A stretch of DNA of 64,000 nucleotides from Vibrio coralliilyticus (GTDB lineage Bacteria > Pseudomonadota > Gammaproteobacteria > Enterobacterales > Vibrionaceae): positions 1,426,001 to 1,490,000 of the forward strand of contig NZ_CP024627.1 in NCBI RefSeq assembly GCF_024449095.1, written 5' to 3'. Below the pieces are notes generated by a model. That model was not told the origin of the DNA and ran no database searches. It worked only from the letters and a program-made list of their open reading frames with translations. A program made the position numbers and the translations under genes. Of this stretch, positions 25,043-35,454 are shown piece by piece. Every line of letters starts with the position of its first letter. Position 1 is the stretch's first letter.

Positions 25043-26740
25043 TTACTTAAGCTTCTTCAGCTCTTCATTGAGCATAGGTAGGTCGAGCCCTTGGTCTGCT
25101 GCGCATTGCTTGGCGATATCATAGCCAGCATCTGCATGACGCATCACGCCTGTGCCTGGGTCATTGTGAAGAACGCGAGCAATTCGCTCAGACGCATCAT
25201 CGCTGCCATCACAACAAATAACCATACCAGAATGTTGAGAGAAGCCCATTCCTACACCGCCACCATGGTGGAGTGAAACCCAAGTAGCACCACCTGCTGT
25301 ATTTAGCAGAGCATTCAGCAGAGGCCAATCTGACACGGCATCAGAACCGTCAATCATGCCTTCTGTTTCACGGTTAGGGCTGGCTACTGAACCTGAATCT
25401 AGGTGGTCACGACCTATGACAACCGGCGCTTTAAGTTCGCCATTTTTGACCATTTCATTGAATGCTTGACCTAGACGCTCACGATCTTTCAATCCAACCC
25501 AACAAATGCGAGCAGGTAGGCCTTGGAACTGAATACGCTCGCGAGCCATGTCTAGCCAGTTGTGCAAGTGTGGGTTGTCAGGGATTAACTCTTTGACTTT
25601 CTGATCGGTTTTGTAGATATCTTCTGGGTCACCGGATAGTGCAGCCCAGCGGAATGGACCAATACCTTCACAGAAGAGTGGGCGAATATAAGCTGGAACG
25701 AAACCCGGGAAGTCAAACGCGTTATCTACGCCTTCTTCTAGGGCCATTTGACGGATGTTATTGCCGTAATCTAGAGTCGCTGCACCGCGTTCTTGAAGCT
25801 CAAGCATCGCTTTAACTTGAATCGCCATCGATTCTTTGGCTGCTTTGACAACAACGGCTTCATCTTGCTTACGCATATCGGCTGCGTGTTCCATCGACCA
25901 ACCAATTGGAAGGTAACCGTTGAGTGGGTCGTGTGCTGAAGTTTGGTCTGTCACGACATCTGGCGTGATGTTGCGCTCAACCAGCTCAGGGAATACATCT
26001 GCCGCGTTTGCTAGTAGGCCGACAGACACAGGCTCTTCAGATTCATAAATGATTGCCAGTGCTTCATCTAAGCTGGTGGCCTTTTTGTCAACGTAGCCTG
26101 TACGTAGACGATAATCGATACGAGACTCGTCACACTCAACCGCGATCATAGAGAAGCCCGCCATGGTGCCAGCCAGAGGTTGAGCGCCGCCCATGCCGCC
26201 AAGGCCACCGGTTAGAATCCAACGTCCGTTTGCTTTACCATCAAAGTGCTTCTTCGCAACAGAAACAAACGTCTCATAAGTGCCTTGAACAATGCCCTGT
26301 GAACCGATGTATATCCAGCTACCAGCGGTCATCTGGCCGTACATCATCAAGCCTTCTTTATCCAGCTCATTAAAGTGCTCCCAGTTCGCCCAATGCGGTA
26401 CTAGGTTTGAGTTTGCAATAAGAACACGTGGTGCATTTTTGTGTGTCGGGAATACACCAACAGGTTTACCAGACTGAACCAGCAAGGTTTGGTCGTCTTC
26501 CAAACGCTCTAAAACTTCAACAATCTTGTCAAAACATTCCCAGTTTCTCGCTGCACGGCCAATACCACCGTACACAACCAGCGAATGAGGATGCTCAGCG
26601 ACGTCAGGATCCAGATTGTTCATTAACATGCGAAGCGGGGCTTCAGTCAGCCAAGATTTTGCTCTCAGATCCGTGCCATGTGGGGCACGAATGGTGCGGG
26701 TAGTATCGAGACGCATATCTTCTACTTGGCGTTCCGTCAT
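25043..26740 (-). CDS. hutU: Urocanate hydratase
   Basis: A 565-residue NAD+-dependent enzyme that hydrates urocanate to imidazolonepropionate. Full length, with the family segments [35 protein letters not shown] (NAD-binding), and [20 protein letters not shown] later region; the conserved C-terminal [13 protein letters not shown] is present. It lies between hutG and hutH. A 95-bp gap to hutG holds a strong hairpin, which may set relative transcript levels. Confidence 0.97.
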   Translation of the reverse strand: MTERQVEDMRLDTTRTIRAPHGTDLRAKSWLTEAPLRMLMNNLDPDVAEHPHSLVVYGGIGRAARNWECFDKIVEVLERLEDDQTLLVQSGKPVGVFPTHKNAPRVLIANSNLVPHWANWEHFNELDKEGLMMYGQMTAGSWIYIGSQGIVQGTYETFVSVAKKHFDGKANGRWILTGGLGGMGGAQPLAGTMAGFSMIAVECDESRIDYRLRTGYVDKKATSLDEALAIIYESEEPVSVGLLANAADVFPELVERNITPDVVTDQTSAHDPLNGYLPIGWSMEHAADMRKQDEAVVVKAAKESMAIQVKAMLELQERGAATLDYGNNIRQMALEEGVDNAFDFPGFVPAYIRPLFCEGIGPFRWAALSGDPEDIYKTDQKVKELIPDNPHLHNWLDMARERIQFQGLPARICWVGLKDRERLGQAFNEMVKNGELKAPVVIGRDHLDSGSVASPNRETEGMIDGSDAVSDWPLLNALLNTAGGATWVSLHHGGGVGMGFSQHSGMVICCDGSDDASERIARVLHNDPGTGVMRHADAGYDIAKQCAADQGLDLPMLNEELKKLK

Positions 26741-26773
26741 GGTAAGACTCCTTGTATTTCACGTTTTCAGGTT

Positions 26774-26822
26774 GAAAGCGGCTGGCGCAAGAGCAAAGCT
26801 CTCACGCAATCTAGTCGCTTTC
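26774..26822 (-). other. Hairpin between hutG and hutU
   Basis: GAAAGCG (26774) and CGCTTTC (26822) enclose an inner stem GCGCAAGAGC / GCTCTCACGC with loop AAA. Within an operon it may be an mRNA processing or stability element; there is no T-run to make it a terminator. Confidence 0.5.
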
Positions 26823-26835
26823 CTTTCTGGTTTTT

Positions 26836-27834
26836 CTATTTTTCGGAAAAGGCGTTAGCGATATCCCAACAAAGCCTTGCAGCTAACCGCGCCGTCTGAC
26901 TGTCAACGTCATAAGTAGGGTTGTACTCAGCGATGTCGGCAATAACCAACTTCTGTTTGTAGTGTAAAATTCGGTCTAAAAAGAGTGCTAACGTATCCAT
27001 ACTGACGCCTCTGGCGGCAGGGGCACTGACGCCCGGAGCTGTCGCAGCAGGGAAGACATCAAGATCGATGGTGAGATAGATGTAATCGCAATTATCGATG
27101 AAATGCTGCAACTGGGTCAGATGATAGATGTGGTTTAAATGCGCGAGATCTTTGTCCTCGACGAACCACACGTTGAGCTCTTTGGCTCGCTCAAACAAGG
27201 CTTGCGTGTTACTGGCTCTGCTGACACCTAGGCAGGCGTAATGGAACGGCCAGTCATGCTTTTGGCAGTAATCATAAATTTGATTAAATGGTGTCCCAGA
27301 GCTGGGCTTTACGTCGGCGTTATTGCTTTCAAACGCACGTAAATCAAAGTGAGCATCAAAGTTGATGATACCAATCTTAGGCGGCGTTACTGGGTTGAGG
27401 TACTCGAAGTAGCGTGCAAGTCCTTGAAAGGAAGCCCAAGCCACTTCATGACCGCCGCCTAGTGTGATAACTGGAGTAGAGCGAAGCGCTGCGGCGATGA
27501 CATCGGCACATTCTGATTGGTATTGTTCCAGCAAGTCATCTTCACAGACGACATTACCTAAATCGATAAGTGCGCTTTCTTTGTGCCAAGCCATGTTGGC
27601 AAGTGCTCGTCTAATCAAATCAGGTGCTTTTTTAGCGCCGACGCGACCTTTGTTTCGCGCAACACCTGCATCGCAGGCGAAGCCCAAGACGCTCACAGCG
27701 TTTCGATAAGGTTCGAGATCCTGTACTTGCAGCTGTTTGATAACGTGATGGACGCGTTTTCCCATCGCACCATCTTCAGCGTCATGGCGTCCTTGCCAGT
27801 GAAAATCCTGGTTAGTCGTTGGTAGATTAGACAT
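26836..27834 (-). CDS. hutG: Formimidoylglutamase
   Basis: A 332-residue ureohydrolase-family enzyme that hydrolyses N-formimidoyl-glutamate to glutamate and formamide, ending the pathway. The binuclear manganese site is visible: [17 protein letters not shown], and LTIDLDVFP. The start overlaps the 3' end of hutI by 8 bases, so the two are translationally coupled. Confidence 0.95.
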   Translation of the reverse strand: MSNLPTTNQDFHWQGRHDAEDGAMGKRVHHVIKQLQVQDLEPYRNAVSVLGFACDAGVARNKGRVGAKKAPDLIRRALANMAWHKESALIDLGNVVCEDDLLEQYQSECADVIAAALRSTPVITLGGGHEVAWASFQGLARYFEYLNPVTPPKIGIINFDAHFDLRAFESNNADVKPSSGTPFNQIYDYCQKHDWPFHYACLGVSRASNTQALFERAKELNVWFVEDKDLAHLNHIYHLTQLQHFIDNCDYIYLTIDLDVFPAATAPGVSAPAARGVSMDTLALFLDRILHYKQKLVIADIAEYNPTYDVDSQTARLAARLCWDIANAFSEK

Positions 27835-29065
27835 ATTCCAGTTCTCCGTTTACCACACGAGCAGACAAGCGTGACAAACCCTGCTGATAACTGAAATCGG
27901 CAGGGTGGCTCACATCCCAAATAGCAAGATCAGCATCATAGCCCAGCTGAATTTGCCCTCGGCTGTCACCGAAGCCTAGCGCGTGAGCAGCATTGCAAGT
28001 CACGCCACGCAATGTTTCCTCAGGTGTTAGGCCAAAAAGTGTACAGCCCATATTCATCATCATAGTCAAATCTGAGAAAGGCGAGGTGCCCGGGTTAAGA
28101 TCCGTTGCTATTGCCATTGGAATATTGTGTTGACGAAGCAGCTCAATGGGTGGTAGCTGGGTTTCTCGTAAGAAGTAAAACGCCCCAGGTAGCAGCGTGG
28201 CAACCGTTCTAGATTGGGCGAGTGCTTTTACGCCTTCTTCATCGAGATATTCAATATGATCTGCTGACAGTCCTTGATAGCGAGCGGTTAGGGCTGTGCC
28301 ACCTAAGTTAGACAGTTGCTCAGTATGACCTTTTACATGCAGACCATATTGTTTGGCAGCAGCGAATACTTTTTCGGTTTGTTCCAAGTTGAAGCCAATC
28401 GATTCACAGAATACATCGACGCTGGTGGCTAGTTTCTCTTCTGCGACAAGAGGAATAATTTCGTCACACACCAATTTAATGTAGTCATCCGCTTTACCGG
28501 CATATTCTGGAGGAAGGGCATGTGCTGCGAGTAATGTTGTGGTGATTCGAATTTTACGGTGCTCTTCTAGTGCTTTTGCTGCACGTAGCATTTTGATCTC
28601 ATCTTTTACAGTCAGACCGTAACCCGACTTTACTTCTACTGATGTAACACCAGTTCGAATTAAACCGTCCAATCGTGGCAGTGCGAGGTTAATTAAAGCT
28701 TCTTCACTCGCTTCTCGAGTTGCACGAACGGTTGATAGAATACCGCCACCTTGCTTGGCAATCTCCGGGTATGGGACACCATTAAGACGCATTTCAAACT
28801 CATTGGCGCGATTGCCTGCATAGACTAGGTGAGTGTGGCAATCAACAAACCCAGGTGTGACCAACTGGTGGTTACAATCATAAGAGTTGGTGCAAGAAAG
28901 CTCGGAGCCACCGATTTGCGCGATCTTTCCACCCTTAATAAGAAGGCTACTTGGTTCTGAAACGGAATACCCTTGCGATCCAGCGACCATAGAGACCAGT
29001 CGTGCATTAGTTAGCAGCAACTCTTGGCTGTCGGTTTTTAAGGATGAAGAAGCGCTTCCAAGCAT
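27827..29065 (-). CDS. hutI: Imidazolonepropionase
   Basis: A 412-residue amidohydrolase that opens 4-imidazolone-5-propionate to N-formimidoyl-glutamate. Metal ligands are seen in [13 protein letters not shown] (H-x-H), VKGHTEQLS, and [10 protein letters not shown], with [12 protein letters not shown] near the end. It is the first gene of the catabolic operon, and a HutC-like palindrome lies about 24 bases upstream of its start. Confidence 0.96.
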   Translation of the reverse strand: MLGSASSSLKTDSQELLLTNARLVSMVAGSQGYSVSEPSSLLIKGGKIAQIGGSELSCTNSYDCNHQLVTPGFVDCHTHLVYAGNRANEFEMRLNGVPYPEIAKQGGGILSTVRATREASEEALINLALPRLDGLIRTGVTSVEVKSGYGLTVKDEIKMLRAAKALEEHRKIRITTTLLAAHALPPEYAGKADDYIKLVCDEIIPLVAEEKLATSVDVFCESIGFNLEQTEKVFAAAKQYGLHVKGHTEQLSNLGGTALTARYQGLSADHIEYLDEEGVKALAQSRTVATLLPGAFYFLRETQLPPIELLRQHNIPMAIATDLNPGTSPFSDLTMMMNMGCTLFGLTPEETLRGVTCNAAHALGFGDSRGQIQLGYDADLAIWDVSHPADFSYQQGLSRLSARVVNGELEYV

Positions 29066-29088
29066 GTAGTTGAGTCCATAAGTTCAAA

Positions 29089-29098
29089 TGTATATACA
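29089..29098. promoter_or_regulatory. HutC-like operator upstream of hutI
   Basis: The palindrome TGTATATACA, extended as AAATGTATATACAAAT, matches the GntR/HutC operator type (TTGTATNNACAA). It lies 24 bases before hutI, where a repressor would block the operon promoter. Confidence 0.75.
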
Positions 29099-29172
29099 AA
29101 TAATTATTCAGGTATAACAATTGATCAAGTGGCTTGTTGCAAAAATGTGATCAGTAAAAAGTATGAAATGCT

Positions 29173-29886
29173 TTAACTGAGTAATATTTTGGAGCTTAAT
29201 TTGTAGCGAGTGCCCGGGTGGTAAAGCAATGCAGAACTCACGAGCTTATCTTGGCTCCATGTCCTTCTGTTCAGTAGCAGGCAAGGTTCATTAGCCCCGA
29301 GTCTCAAGGCATTACGCACCTCATCATCTGCAACGATGGCTTCAACGGTATGTTCGATAGCACTTAGTGGGCAATTTTCGGATAGGTACTGGTTTGGGGT
29401 GATTTGGGTAAAGTCTTGTTCAAGATAATCAGGCGCATAAGTGCTATTAACCCAGCGAAGTTCATATTGAATAGGAGAATTATCTTCAAAGTGAATGATT
29501 TCACTATAGAAAATCGGGCTGTTCAACATCACTCCTAACTTTATTGCAACAGTTTCGTCGGCGAGCATCGAGGCTTGCTTAATCACTTTGCTAGAGTAGG
29601 TTTTACCACGTAGCTTCACTTCTTCGGCAATATTTTGAATATCCAGTAATGGAGACTCTGCTTTATCATCTGGTGCACAAACAAATGTGCCGAGCCTAGG
29701 CCGCCTTTGAAGCTTACCTTCAGCGACTAGATCACGAATTGCTTTATTGACTGTCATCCGGCTAACTTCGAACTGTTCTGTTAGCTCCAGTTCAGTCGAT
29801 ATACGATGACCCACAGGCCAATATCCGGAATCGATTTTGTCAGTAATATATTGTTTTATTTGAAGATATAATGGCGATTGGCTCAT
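29173..29886 (-). CDS. hutC: Histidine utilisation repressor HutC (GntR/HutC family)
   Basis: A 237-residue repressor. The N-terminal winged helix (LYLQIKQYITDKIDSGYWPVGHRISTELELTEQFEVSRMTVNKAI) is the GntR DNA-binding domain; the C-terminal half is the UTRA effector domain, which in HutC binds urocanate and releases the operator. It is upstream of and in line with hutI, and has a second operator-like site before its own start, so it probably represses itself as well. Confidence 0.94.
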   Translation of the reverse strand: MSQSPLYLQIKQYITDKIDSGYWPVGHRISTELELTEQFEVSRMTVNKAIRDLVAEGKLQRRPRLGTFVCAPDDKAESPLLDIQNIAEEVKLRGKTYSSKVIKQASMLADETVAIKLGVMLNSPIFYSEIIHFEDNSPIQYELRWVNSTYAPDYLEQDFTQITPNQYLSENCPLSAIEHTVEAIVADDEVRNALRLGANEPCLLLNRRTWSQDKLVSSALLYHPGTRYKLSSKILLS

Positions 29887-29907
29887 AATTACTTAATAAT
29901 TACCTAA

Positions 29908-29919
29908 TTGACTATACAA
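29908..29919. promoter_or_regulatory. Second HutC-like site upstream of hutC
   Basis: TTGACTATACAA differs at two positions from the TTGTATATACAA form seen upstream of hutI, and lies ~22 bases before hutC, which suggests autoregulation. Confidence 0.55.
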
Positions 29920-30071
29920 ATGGTGATTCATTTGCCATTAAATTGCAACTCTGGTTACGGATTAATCGTTCAAATGATGGTTGACGCATTATTCAGAGAA
30001 AGGACTTGCGGCTGATTAACACGACATGTTAATCAGACACGATAACGACATAGAAAGTAAAAGGAAACCTT

Positions 30072-30815
30072 ATGTTTGGTAAGTTAAAAGCGTCACTGGG
30101 TATTGGAGCTGCGAAAGTAGATACGATTCTTGAGAGTATGTCTGTTTTTCAGGGAGAAACTCTGAAAGGTGTTGTCCATATTCAAGGGGGCGATGTTGAG
30201 CAGCAAATTGACGCTATTAATCTTAAACTCTGTACTGAGGTCAAAGTTGAGAATGATAACGGTGCTAGCTATCAGAGTTTCACCATTGGTAGCCTTCAGG
30301 CAGTACAACCTTTCACTATTCAGCCGCAGGAAAATAAACAGGTTCCTTTCGAATTTAAGTTAGATGATGAAACACCGATTACGGCGCTGAATGCAATGAA
30401 GAATCAGTGTCATGTTTGGGTAGAAACAGCATTAGATATTGATTTCGCGATCGATCCTAAAGATCGTGACTTTGTTGAAGTGAAAGCATTACCGGTGGCT
30501 TCTAAAGTAATTTCGGCGATAGAGCAGGCTGGCTTTGCAATGGTCAAGGCCGATGTGGAAAAAGGGTATTTGCGAGGCAGTAACTTCTCATCTAAATCTG
30601 GTTGCTATCAGGAGATAGAATTCCGCAACAATGGCTTCATCAACAAGAAAGAAATAGAATTGTCATTCATCCTTGATGGCAGTGTTATGCATTGTTTAGC
30701 AGAAGTTGACCGTTCGCTTAGCATGCGAGGTGACCAGTACGTTTCTTTCTCTCTGAGCCTTAACGCCAGCGATGCTGAAATCAGCTCTGCGGTTAGCCGA
30801 GTGCTTTCAGTTTAA
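30072..30815 (+). CDS. Spo0M-family arrestin-like protein
   Basis: A 247-residue cytosolic protein of the Spo0M (sporulation-control) family: MFGKLKASLGIGAAKVDTIL at the N-terminus, then the all-beta arrestin-like region (GETLKGVVHIQGG, PFTIQPQENKQVPFEF) typical of the family. Vibrios do not sporulate; in non-sporulating bacteria the role is unclear, possibly linked to cell envelope or division. A GGAAACC site precedes the ATG. Its last 4 bases overlap the convergent DUF3187 gene. Confidence 0.9.
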   Translation: MFGKLKASLGIGAAKVDTILESMSVFQGETLKGVVHIQGGDVEQQIDAINLKLCTEVKVENDNGASYQSFTIGSLQAVQPFTIQPQENKQVPFEFKLDDETPITALNAMKNQCHVWVETALDIDFAIDPKDRDFVEVKALPVASKVISAIEQAGFAMVKADVEKGYLRGSNFSSKSGCYQEIEFRNNGFINKKEIELSFILDGSVMHCLAEVDRSLSMRGDQYVSFSLSLNASDAEISSAVSRVLSV

Positions 30816-31795
30816 GCTTGGTTATCTGAGCCCCCAAAGCGGTACCGATATCCTATTCCAAAGGCGATGTCGGTACTGTTATCTGCGTTAAACATGTTTT
30901 CCACTGCGGTCAATTCAATGGCTGAGTTTTCCATCTGGTAACGATAGCCAAAGGTGAATTCGGTCGACGGCTTGGAAAATTCATCCTCCCCATCTGATAC
31001 GCCCTCATGAAAAGCGATTTGCCCAATAAGATGGTGCCTTTCCAATAGCTGGTAGCGATAGCTAGCTCCAACCGTCCAGGTGCTAGAGCGATAGGGCATA
31101 TCTTTGAATACTGTTGGTGTATTGCGAAAAGTAATCGCAAGTAGGGTGTCTAGAGAGTGTTTATCGCGGCGATAGCCGTAGTTTAGCTGAATACCTTGTT
31201 CGAATTCTGAAGAACTGAAAATGCCATGTTTGGTGTCGTTGTAGTAAAGAGATGCCCCGACTGAAAGCCCGTGATGCTCTTTATTGATAAATTGGTATTG
31301 CATGTAACTGGTGATCGCGTGGCTTAGGCTTTCTCCACGGAAGTCTTCCAACTCTATGCCATATTCAGGCATATTGATCACAAAGCGGTCGTTGTCCACA
31401 TCCTCTCGGCCATTTTGGTCAATGCCAACCCAATCGTGAAACGCAATGGTTAATCGATCTAGGTGGTTATTGCCAGCATAGTTCCAGCGATAGCTTAGCT
31501 CTAATTGCCATTCTGAAGAGAACTGCCATTTCCCACCAACGGCAATCTGATTTTGGTAGTAGTCTAACTCGTAATCCGGAGTGACAGCCCAAATACTTGA
31601 AATAGTGCCGGTACCATAGACCTCGATATCGTCTTCATCCATTGAAAATCCAGAGCGGAGCTGAGGGGACAAACTGTTGGTATGGAAAGGCGATTGTGTA
31701 TAGCTTTGCACTGGTCCGTAGTCGATTTGTGCCCACGCAGCGTTAACTATTACCAGAGGAATGAGAGAGAGAAAAAACTGTCTGCAAAGGATCAT
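30812..31795 (-). CDS. Outer-membrane beta-barrel protein (DUF3187)
   Basis: A 327-residue protein with a Sec signal peptide (cleavage near AAWAQ, ~22) and then alternating amphipathic strands rich in Tyr, Trp and Gly, ending in an aromatic strand (FGIGYRYRFGG). This fits a beta-barrel in the outer membrane and the DUF3187 family. The conserved early segment DYGPVQSYTQSPFH is typical. No cargo or function is known. Confidence 0.82.
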   Translation of the reverse strand: MILCRQFFLSLIPLVIVNAAWAQIDYGPVQSYTQSPFHTNSLSPQLRSGFSMDEDDIEVYGTGTISSIWAVTPDYELDYYQNQIAVGGKWQFSSEWQLELSYRWNYAGNNHLDRLTIAFHDWVGIDQNGREDVDNDRFVINMPEYGIELEDFRGESLSHAITSYMQYQFINKEHHGLSVGASLYYNDTKHGIFSSSEFEQGIQLNYGYRRDKHSLDTLLAITFRNTPTVFKDMPYRSSTWTVGASYRYQLLERHHLIGQIAFHEGVSDGEDEFSKPSTEFTFGYRYQMENSAIELTAVENMFNADNSTDIAFGIGYRYRFGGSDNQA

Positions 31796-31922
31796 AGATT
31801 CATTTCTTATTCTTATGTCACTGATAAAAGGATAGTTTATGGTTTTACCATGTGCCGAATTTATGATCGGATATGTGCTGAGGGACGTCTGGCTAACTCT
31901 CAGCAGTCGGTCTGGGGGAGCT

Positions 31923-32393
31923 TTACAGCGGATACACTTTTTCGAATCGTTCTAGTACCAATTCGGACTGTAAATCGAATTTGGCACCAATCTCACCAGC
32001 GTACTGAGTAAAGAATCTAATGTGCGCGTCACGCCACCATTCATAGCTCAGGTCACCTTCTCCTTCTGAGCGGGCAAACTCTTCAGTTACTTGATCGAAA
32101 GGGCAGATAGAAACTTCTGTTAGGCGAATGATACAAACCGGCTCTTGCTGCCAGTTAAGCACCACTGTAATGCGACCTACCTGAGGAAGAGGTTCTTGTT
32201 CAATATCATAGCCTTGTTTCAAGCTACAGGACGCTCGCTTTGTACCTTCGCTAATCAATTTGGCGCATTGGTTGGCATTAAACTCGTCAGCGCAAAAATA
32301 TTCAGCGATGGTGTCTGGTATCGCTTCTCGCTGTTGAGGTGTGAGTGTGGTGAGGTATTCGTTTAGATACGCTTGTTGCTGTGAGGTCATCAT
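31923..32393 (-). CDS. ASCH-domain protein
   Basis: A 156-residue soluble protein with an ASCH (PUA-like, RNA-binding) domain: the G-x-K-x-x-x-x-S motif (EGTKRASCSL) early on, then the strand pattern RITVVLNWQQEPVCIIRLTEV and the late HIRFFTQYAGEIG. ASCH proteins bind RNA or act on modified nucleosides. Stand-alone gene between a terminator and the DUF3187 gene. Confidence 0.88.
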   Translation of the reverse strand: MMTSQQQAYLNEYLTTLTPQQREAIPDTIAEYFCADEFNANQCAKLISEGTKRASCSLKQGYDIEQEPLPQVGRITVVLNWQQEPVCIIRLTEVSICPFDQVTEEFARSEGEGDLSYEWWRDAHIRFFTQYAGEIGAKFDLQSELVLERFEKVYPL

Positions 32394-32397
32394 CGTC

Positions 32398-32430
32398 CTT
32401 GAAAAGAAGCCCCTTCAATAATAAGGGGCT
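32398..32430 (-). terminator. Terminator of relV
   Basis: The stem AGCCCCTT / AAGGGGCT (loop CAATAAT) is followed on the minus strand by TCTTTTC. It lies 18 bases after the relV stop. Confidence 0.82.
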
Positions 32431-32447
32431 GTCGCATTTAGTTAGGC

Positions 32448-33221
32448 CTAGGCAGCACTTAGATGGGTGGTAATATAAGGTTGCCATGCTTCTTGGTAAA
32501 GCGCTTTCGACTGAGCTCGCATTGACTTAATCTGAGCGAATTCAAACTCACTGATGTGGCGGCCTTCTGAAGCCGCTTGACGTTCAATTTTCTGAATACG
32601 TTCGTACAAGTCATGCTCTGGACCACTTTTTACATCGGCAATGGCTTTAAGGTGTAGCTGGACTTCAGCAATCAAGTTGGTCTTTGGAAGCTGGACCAAT
32701 AGATTTAGGTCACGATAGCCTGAAGCCCCAGGTTTCTTAAAGCGGTTTTTTACTTTTACCACAGTGGTTTCACGATTCAACACTTCGTAAGCTGACATCA
32801 AGCCTTCGATGTCATCGGCAACAATCGTTGCACGGGCAAGGTCAGTAATACGCTCAGCATCACCATCAAGTTCATAGGCGATCTTTTGCTTTGCTCGCTC
32901 TGCAGATTTCACACCTGCAAAGTGGGCGTTTGTTGAAGTTAGCATTGCAGTGCTCTTACAGATCATTTCTAGCTCAGCCTGAGCTTGGTGTGCTTTGCTG
33001 TATAGAATGTCGAAGTCAGAGTAGGGTTGAAGTGGAGTTGTTGGTGTGGATTGGATGCCATACAGGCCACTCAGGTTGTGTTTGAATGCTTTGGAACAAA
33101 CTTCGTTCTGGTTAGTCGAACGATTTTCCTCACTACCGGGTGCTGTTGGAATAGCGGCGAAAGCTGGCGCGCGGCTGAGCATTAAAAGCATCAGGGCCGT
33201 AGTTCGCAAAAATAGGCTCAT
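32448..33221 (-). CDS. relV: Small alarmone synthetase RelV (RelA/SpoT domain)
   Basis: A 257-residue protein with a single RelA/SpoT nucleotidyltransferase domain (about residues 70-215), the third vibrio (p)ppGpp synthetase beside RelA and SpoT. Synthetase motifs are readable: DGDAERITDLARATIV, then KKPGASGYRDLNLLV (the G-Y-R-D segment) and LIAEVQLHLKAI (E-x-Q). There is no hydrolase domain and no TGS/ACT region. The N-terminus (MSLFLRTTALMLLMLSRAPAFA) is a textbook signal peptide, which is odd for an enzyme using ATP and GDP/GTP. No internal Met before the domain offers a signal-free start. Confidence 0.87.
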   Translation of the reverse strand: MSLFLRTTALMLLMLSRAPAFAAIPTAPGSEENRSTNQNEVCSKAFKHNLSGLYGIQSTPTTPLQPYSDFDILYSKAHQAQAELEMICKSTAMLTSTNAHFAGVKSAERAKQKIAYELDGDAERITDLARATIVADDIEGLMSAYEVLNRETTVVKVKNRFKKPGASGYRDLNLLVQLPKTNLIAEVQLHLKAIADVKSGPEHDLYERIQKIERQAASEGRHISEFEFAQIKSMRAQSKALYQEAWQPYITTHLSAA

Positions 33222-33537
33222 TCACTCTCCTTAGATTCGTAGCGTCTTGGGTAAATGGTGTAAGAAAAGATTCAACAACCAAGGCATACCAATCTCTAAT
33301 TTATATATGAGGGCTAGTCCGATAATTACAATGTAGGAATATCCTTGTGATGTAATTGTATGAGCTAACTCTCAATTTGTTTGAGTGCCCGATTCCCTTA
33401 TGGTTCATTCTCAATTTGTAAATCAGTATAAACGCTTTATCTGAACCCAATCTGAACGGTTTATAAAGCTTGAGGGATACCACTGAGAAACGCTTTCGTA
33501 TAGGCTATGAGGCAGTCACGTCAGGTAGGGAATAAAA
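33222..33537. promoter_or_regulatory. relV-tpm divergent intergenic region
   Basis: A 316-bp region with no ORF carrying the promoters of relV (minus) and tpm (plus). It contains an 11-bp-spaced direct repeat ATCTGAAC (33439-33446 and 33450-33457) and two copies of TCTCAATTTGT about 41 bases apart (33370 and 33411). Regulators are unknown. Confidence 0.5.
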
Positions 33538-34185
33538 ATGAAAGATCCAGAATTTTGGCACAGTAAATGGGCATCAAACCAAATCGGTTTTCACTTAGAA
33601 GATGTAAACCCGCTGCTGGTTCAGTATTGGTCCGAAACCAAACCGAGCAGAGAAGATAAAGTGTTTGTCCCTCTGTGTGGTAAAACGGAAGATCTAGTCT
33701 GGTTAGCGACCAAGCATGAAGATGTTCAGGGAGTGGAACTAAGCAAAATTGCAGTACGTTCATTTTTTGCTGAACATTTTTATACGCCTACGGTGATCCC
33801 TGTAAATGGTCAGCACGAATTGTATCAGTTTGATGAGCTGTCTGTTTACACTGGCGACATCTTTACCGCGCCCGTTCAGCCAGTTGAGATTGTGTATGAC
33901 CGTGCTGCTCTGGTCGCTTTGCCAGAAGAAATGCGTGCAGATTACGTCCAGCGTATTAAATCTCTGCTGAAACCGGGCGGAAGAATTCTGTTAGTTACGT
34001 TAGATTATCCGCAAGCTGAAATGGCGGGTCCTCCATTCTCTGTGACCGAAACAGAAGTACGCTCTTTATTCTCAGAATACCGCATCACTAAACTGTATCG
34101 TGATGACGCAGATGAAAACCATCCTAAGATAGCGAAGAAAGGCTTATCTAGCTTCGCAGAAGAAGTGTATTTGATAGAAAGTTAA
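33538..34185 (+). CDS. tpm: Thiopurine S-methyltransferase
   Basis: A 215-residue SAM-dependent methyltransferase of the bacterial TPMT family. It starts [17 protein letters not shown] (family N-terminus) and has the SAM region [15 protein letters not shown], then [14 protein letters not shown] and [13 protein letters not shown]. In bacteria it methylates selenium and tellurium compounds; thiopurine use is a laboratory trait. GTAGGGA precedes the ATG. A terminator follows. Confidence 0.95.
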   Translation: MKDPEFWHSKWASNQIGFHLEDVNPLLVQYWSETKPSREDKVFVPLCGKTEDLVWLATKHEDVQGVELSKIAVRSFFAEHFYTPTVIPVNGQHELYQFDELSVYTGDIFTAPVQPVEIVYDRAALVALPEEMRADYVQRIKSLLKPGGRILLVTLDYPQAEMAGPPFSVTETEVRSLFSEYRITKLYRDDADENHPKIAKKGLSSFAEEVYLIES

Positions 34186-34190
34186 TGATG

Positions 34191-34224
34191 AAAGCCCCTG
34201 AATAAGCTCAGGGGCTTTTGTTTT
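34191..34224 (+). terminator. Terminator between tpm and purT
   Basis: The stem AAAGCCCCTGA / TCAGGGGCTTT is followed by TGTTTT on the plus strand. Confidence 0.88.
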
Positions 34225-35398
34225 AATAAACGATTTTTATCTTATCTGCGCTGGACACGGCGCTTTCTATCGCTTGCTCAATGGCCTCTCTACGAGCAAT
34301 GCTCACTCCTAAGCGTCTGCGTCCATTGATATCAGGTTTTCCAAATAAACGAAGTTGAGTTTGTGGGGCAGCTAGAGCGTCTACCATTCCTTTAAACTGA
34401 AGGTTATCGGATTGGCCTTGTCCCAAAATTACCGCTGATGCGGTAGGCCCGTACTGGGTGATACCTGAAATAGGTAGGCCAGTGAATGCGCGGACATGAA
34501 GTGCGAATTCAGAACTGTCTTGAGACATAAGAGTGACTAGGCCAGTATCGTGCGGGCGAGGGGAGACCTCATTGAAAATGACGGTGTCACCTTTAACGAA
34601 CAGTTCTACGCCGAAGATACCTCGGCCTCCTAACGCATTTACAACTTTGCTAGCGGCGTCTTGAGCGGCAGATAGCGCAGCATCAGACATCGCTTGAGGT
34701 TGCCATGACTCACGATAGTCACCGTCTTCTTGGCGGTGTCCAATCGGAGCGCAGAAGTGGATACCATCAATAGCTTTAACCGTTAATAGAGTGATCTCAT
34801 AATCAAAATCAATAAAGCCTTCGACAATAACGCGTCCTGCACCTGTGCGGCCACCTTCTTGTGCATATTGCCAAGCGGCCTCTACATCCGCTGCTGATTT
34901 AATAACACTTTGCCCCTTGCCTGAAGAGCTCATAATTGGTTTGCATACACATGGGATGCCAACAGACTCAACGGCTTGGGTGAATTCTTCATAGGTACTA
35001 GCAAAATGGTAAGGTGAAGTGGTGAGGTTGAGCTCTTCTGCTGCCAGCCGGCGTATTCCTTCTCGGTTCATTGTTAGGCGAGTTGCATTTGCTGTTGGCA
35101 CAACATTTAATCCGTTGGCTTCAAGCTCAACGAGTTTCTCTGTGGCTATGGCTTCAATTTCAGGTACAACGTAATCCGGTTGTTCTTTGGTGATAATTTT
35201 TTCTAACGCTTCGCCATCAAGCATATCTAATGTGTAGCTTCGGTGCGCCACCTGCATGGCGGGAGCATTTTCATATCGGTCACATGCAATGACTTCTAAG
35301 CCTAAACGTTGACATTCAATCGCAACTTCTTTTCCAAGTTCCCCGGAACCTAGCAGCAACACTCGTGTCGCGTTATTGCGGGTAGCAGTACCAAACAT
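34223..35398 (-). CDS. purT: Formate-dependent phosphoribosylglycinamide formyltransferase
   Basis: A 391-residue ATP-grasp enzyme that makes formyl-GAR from GAR, formate and ATP in purine synthesis. The N-terminal [15 protein letters not shown]ossmann-like motif, the ATP-grasp segments [13 protein letters not shown] and [14 protein letters not shown], and the late RRLGVSIA are all typical. Full length. The upstream region contains a PurR-type palindrome, so it is probably repressed when purines are abundant. Confidence 0.97.
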   Translation of the reverse strand: MFGTATRNNATRVLLLGSGELGKEVAIECQRLGLEVIACDRYENAPAMQVAHRSYTLDMLDGEALEKIITKEQPDYVVPEIEAIATEKLVELEANGLNVVPTANATRLTMNREGIRRLAAEELNLTTSPYHFASTYEEFTQAVESVGIPCVCKPIMSSSGKGQSVIKSAADVEAAWQYAQEGGRTGAGRVIVEGFIDFDYEITLLTVKAIDGIHFCAPIGHRQEDGDYRESWQPQAMSDAALSAAQDAASKVVNALGGRGIFGVELFVKGDTVIFNEVSPRPHDTGLVTLMSQDSSEFALHVRAFTGLPISGITQYGPTASAVILGQGQSDNLQFKGMVDALAAPQTQLRLFGKPDINGRRRLGVSIARREAIEQAIESAVSSADKIKIVY

Positions 35399-35454
35399 AA
35401 ATAACCTTTCACAATTAATGGAGATTGAAATTGATACGAATCATACTGATATAA

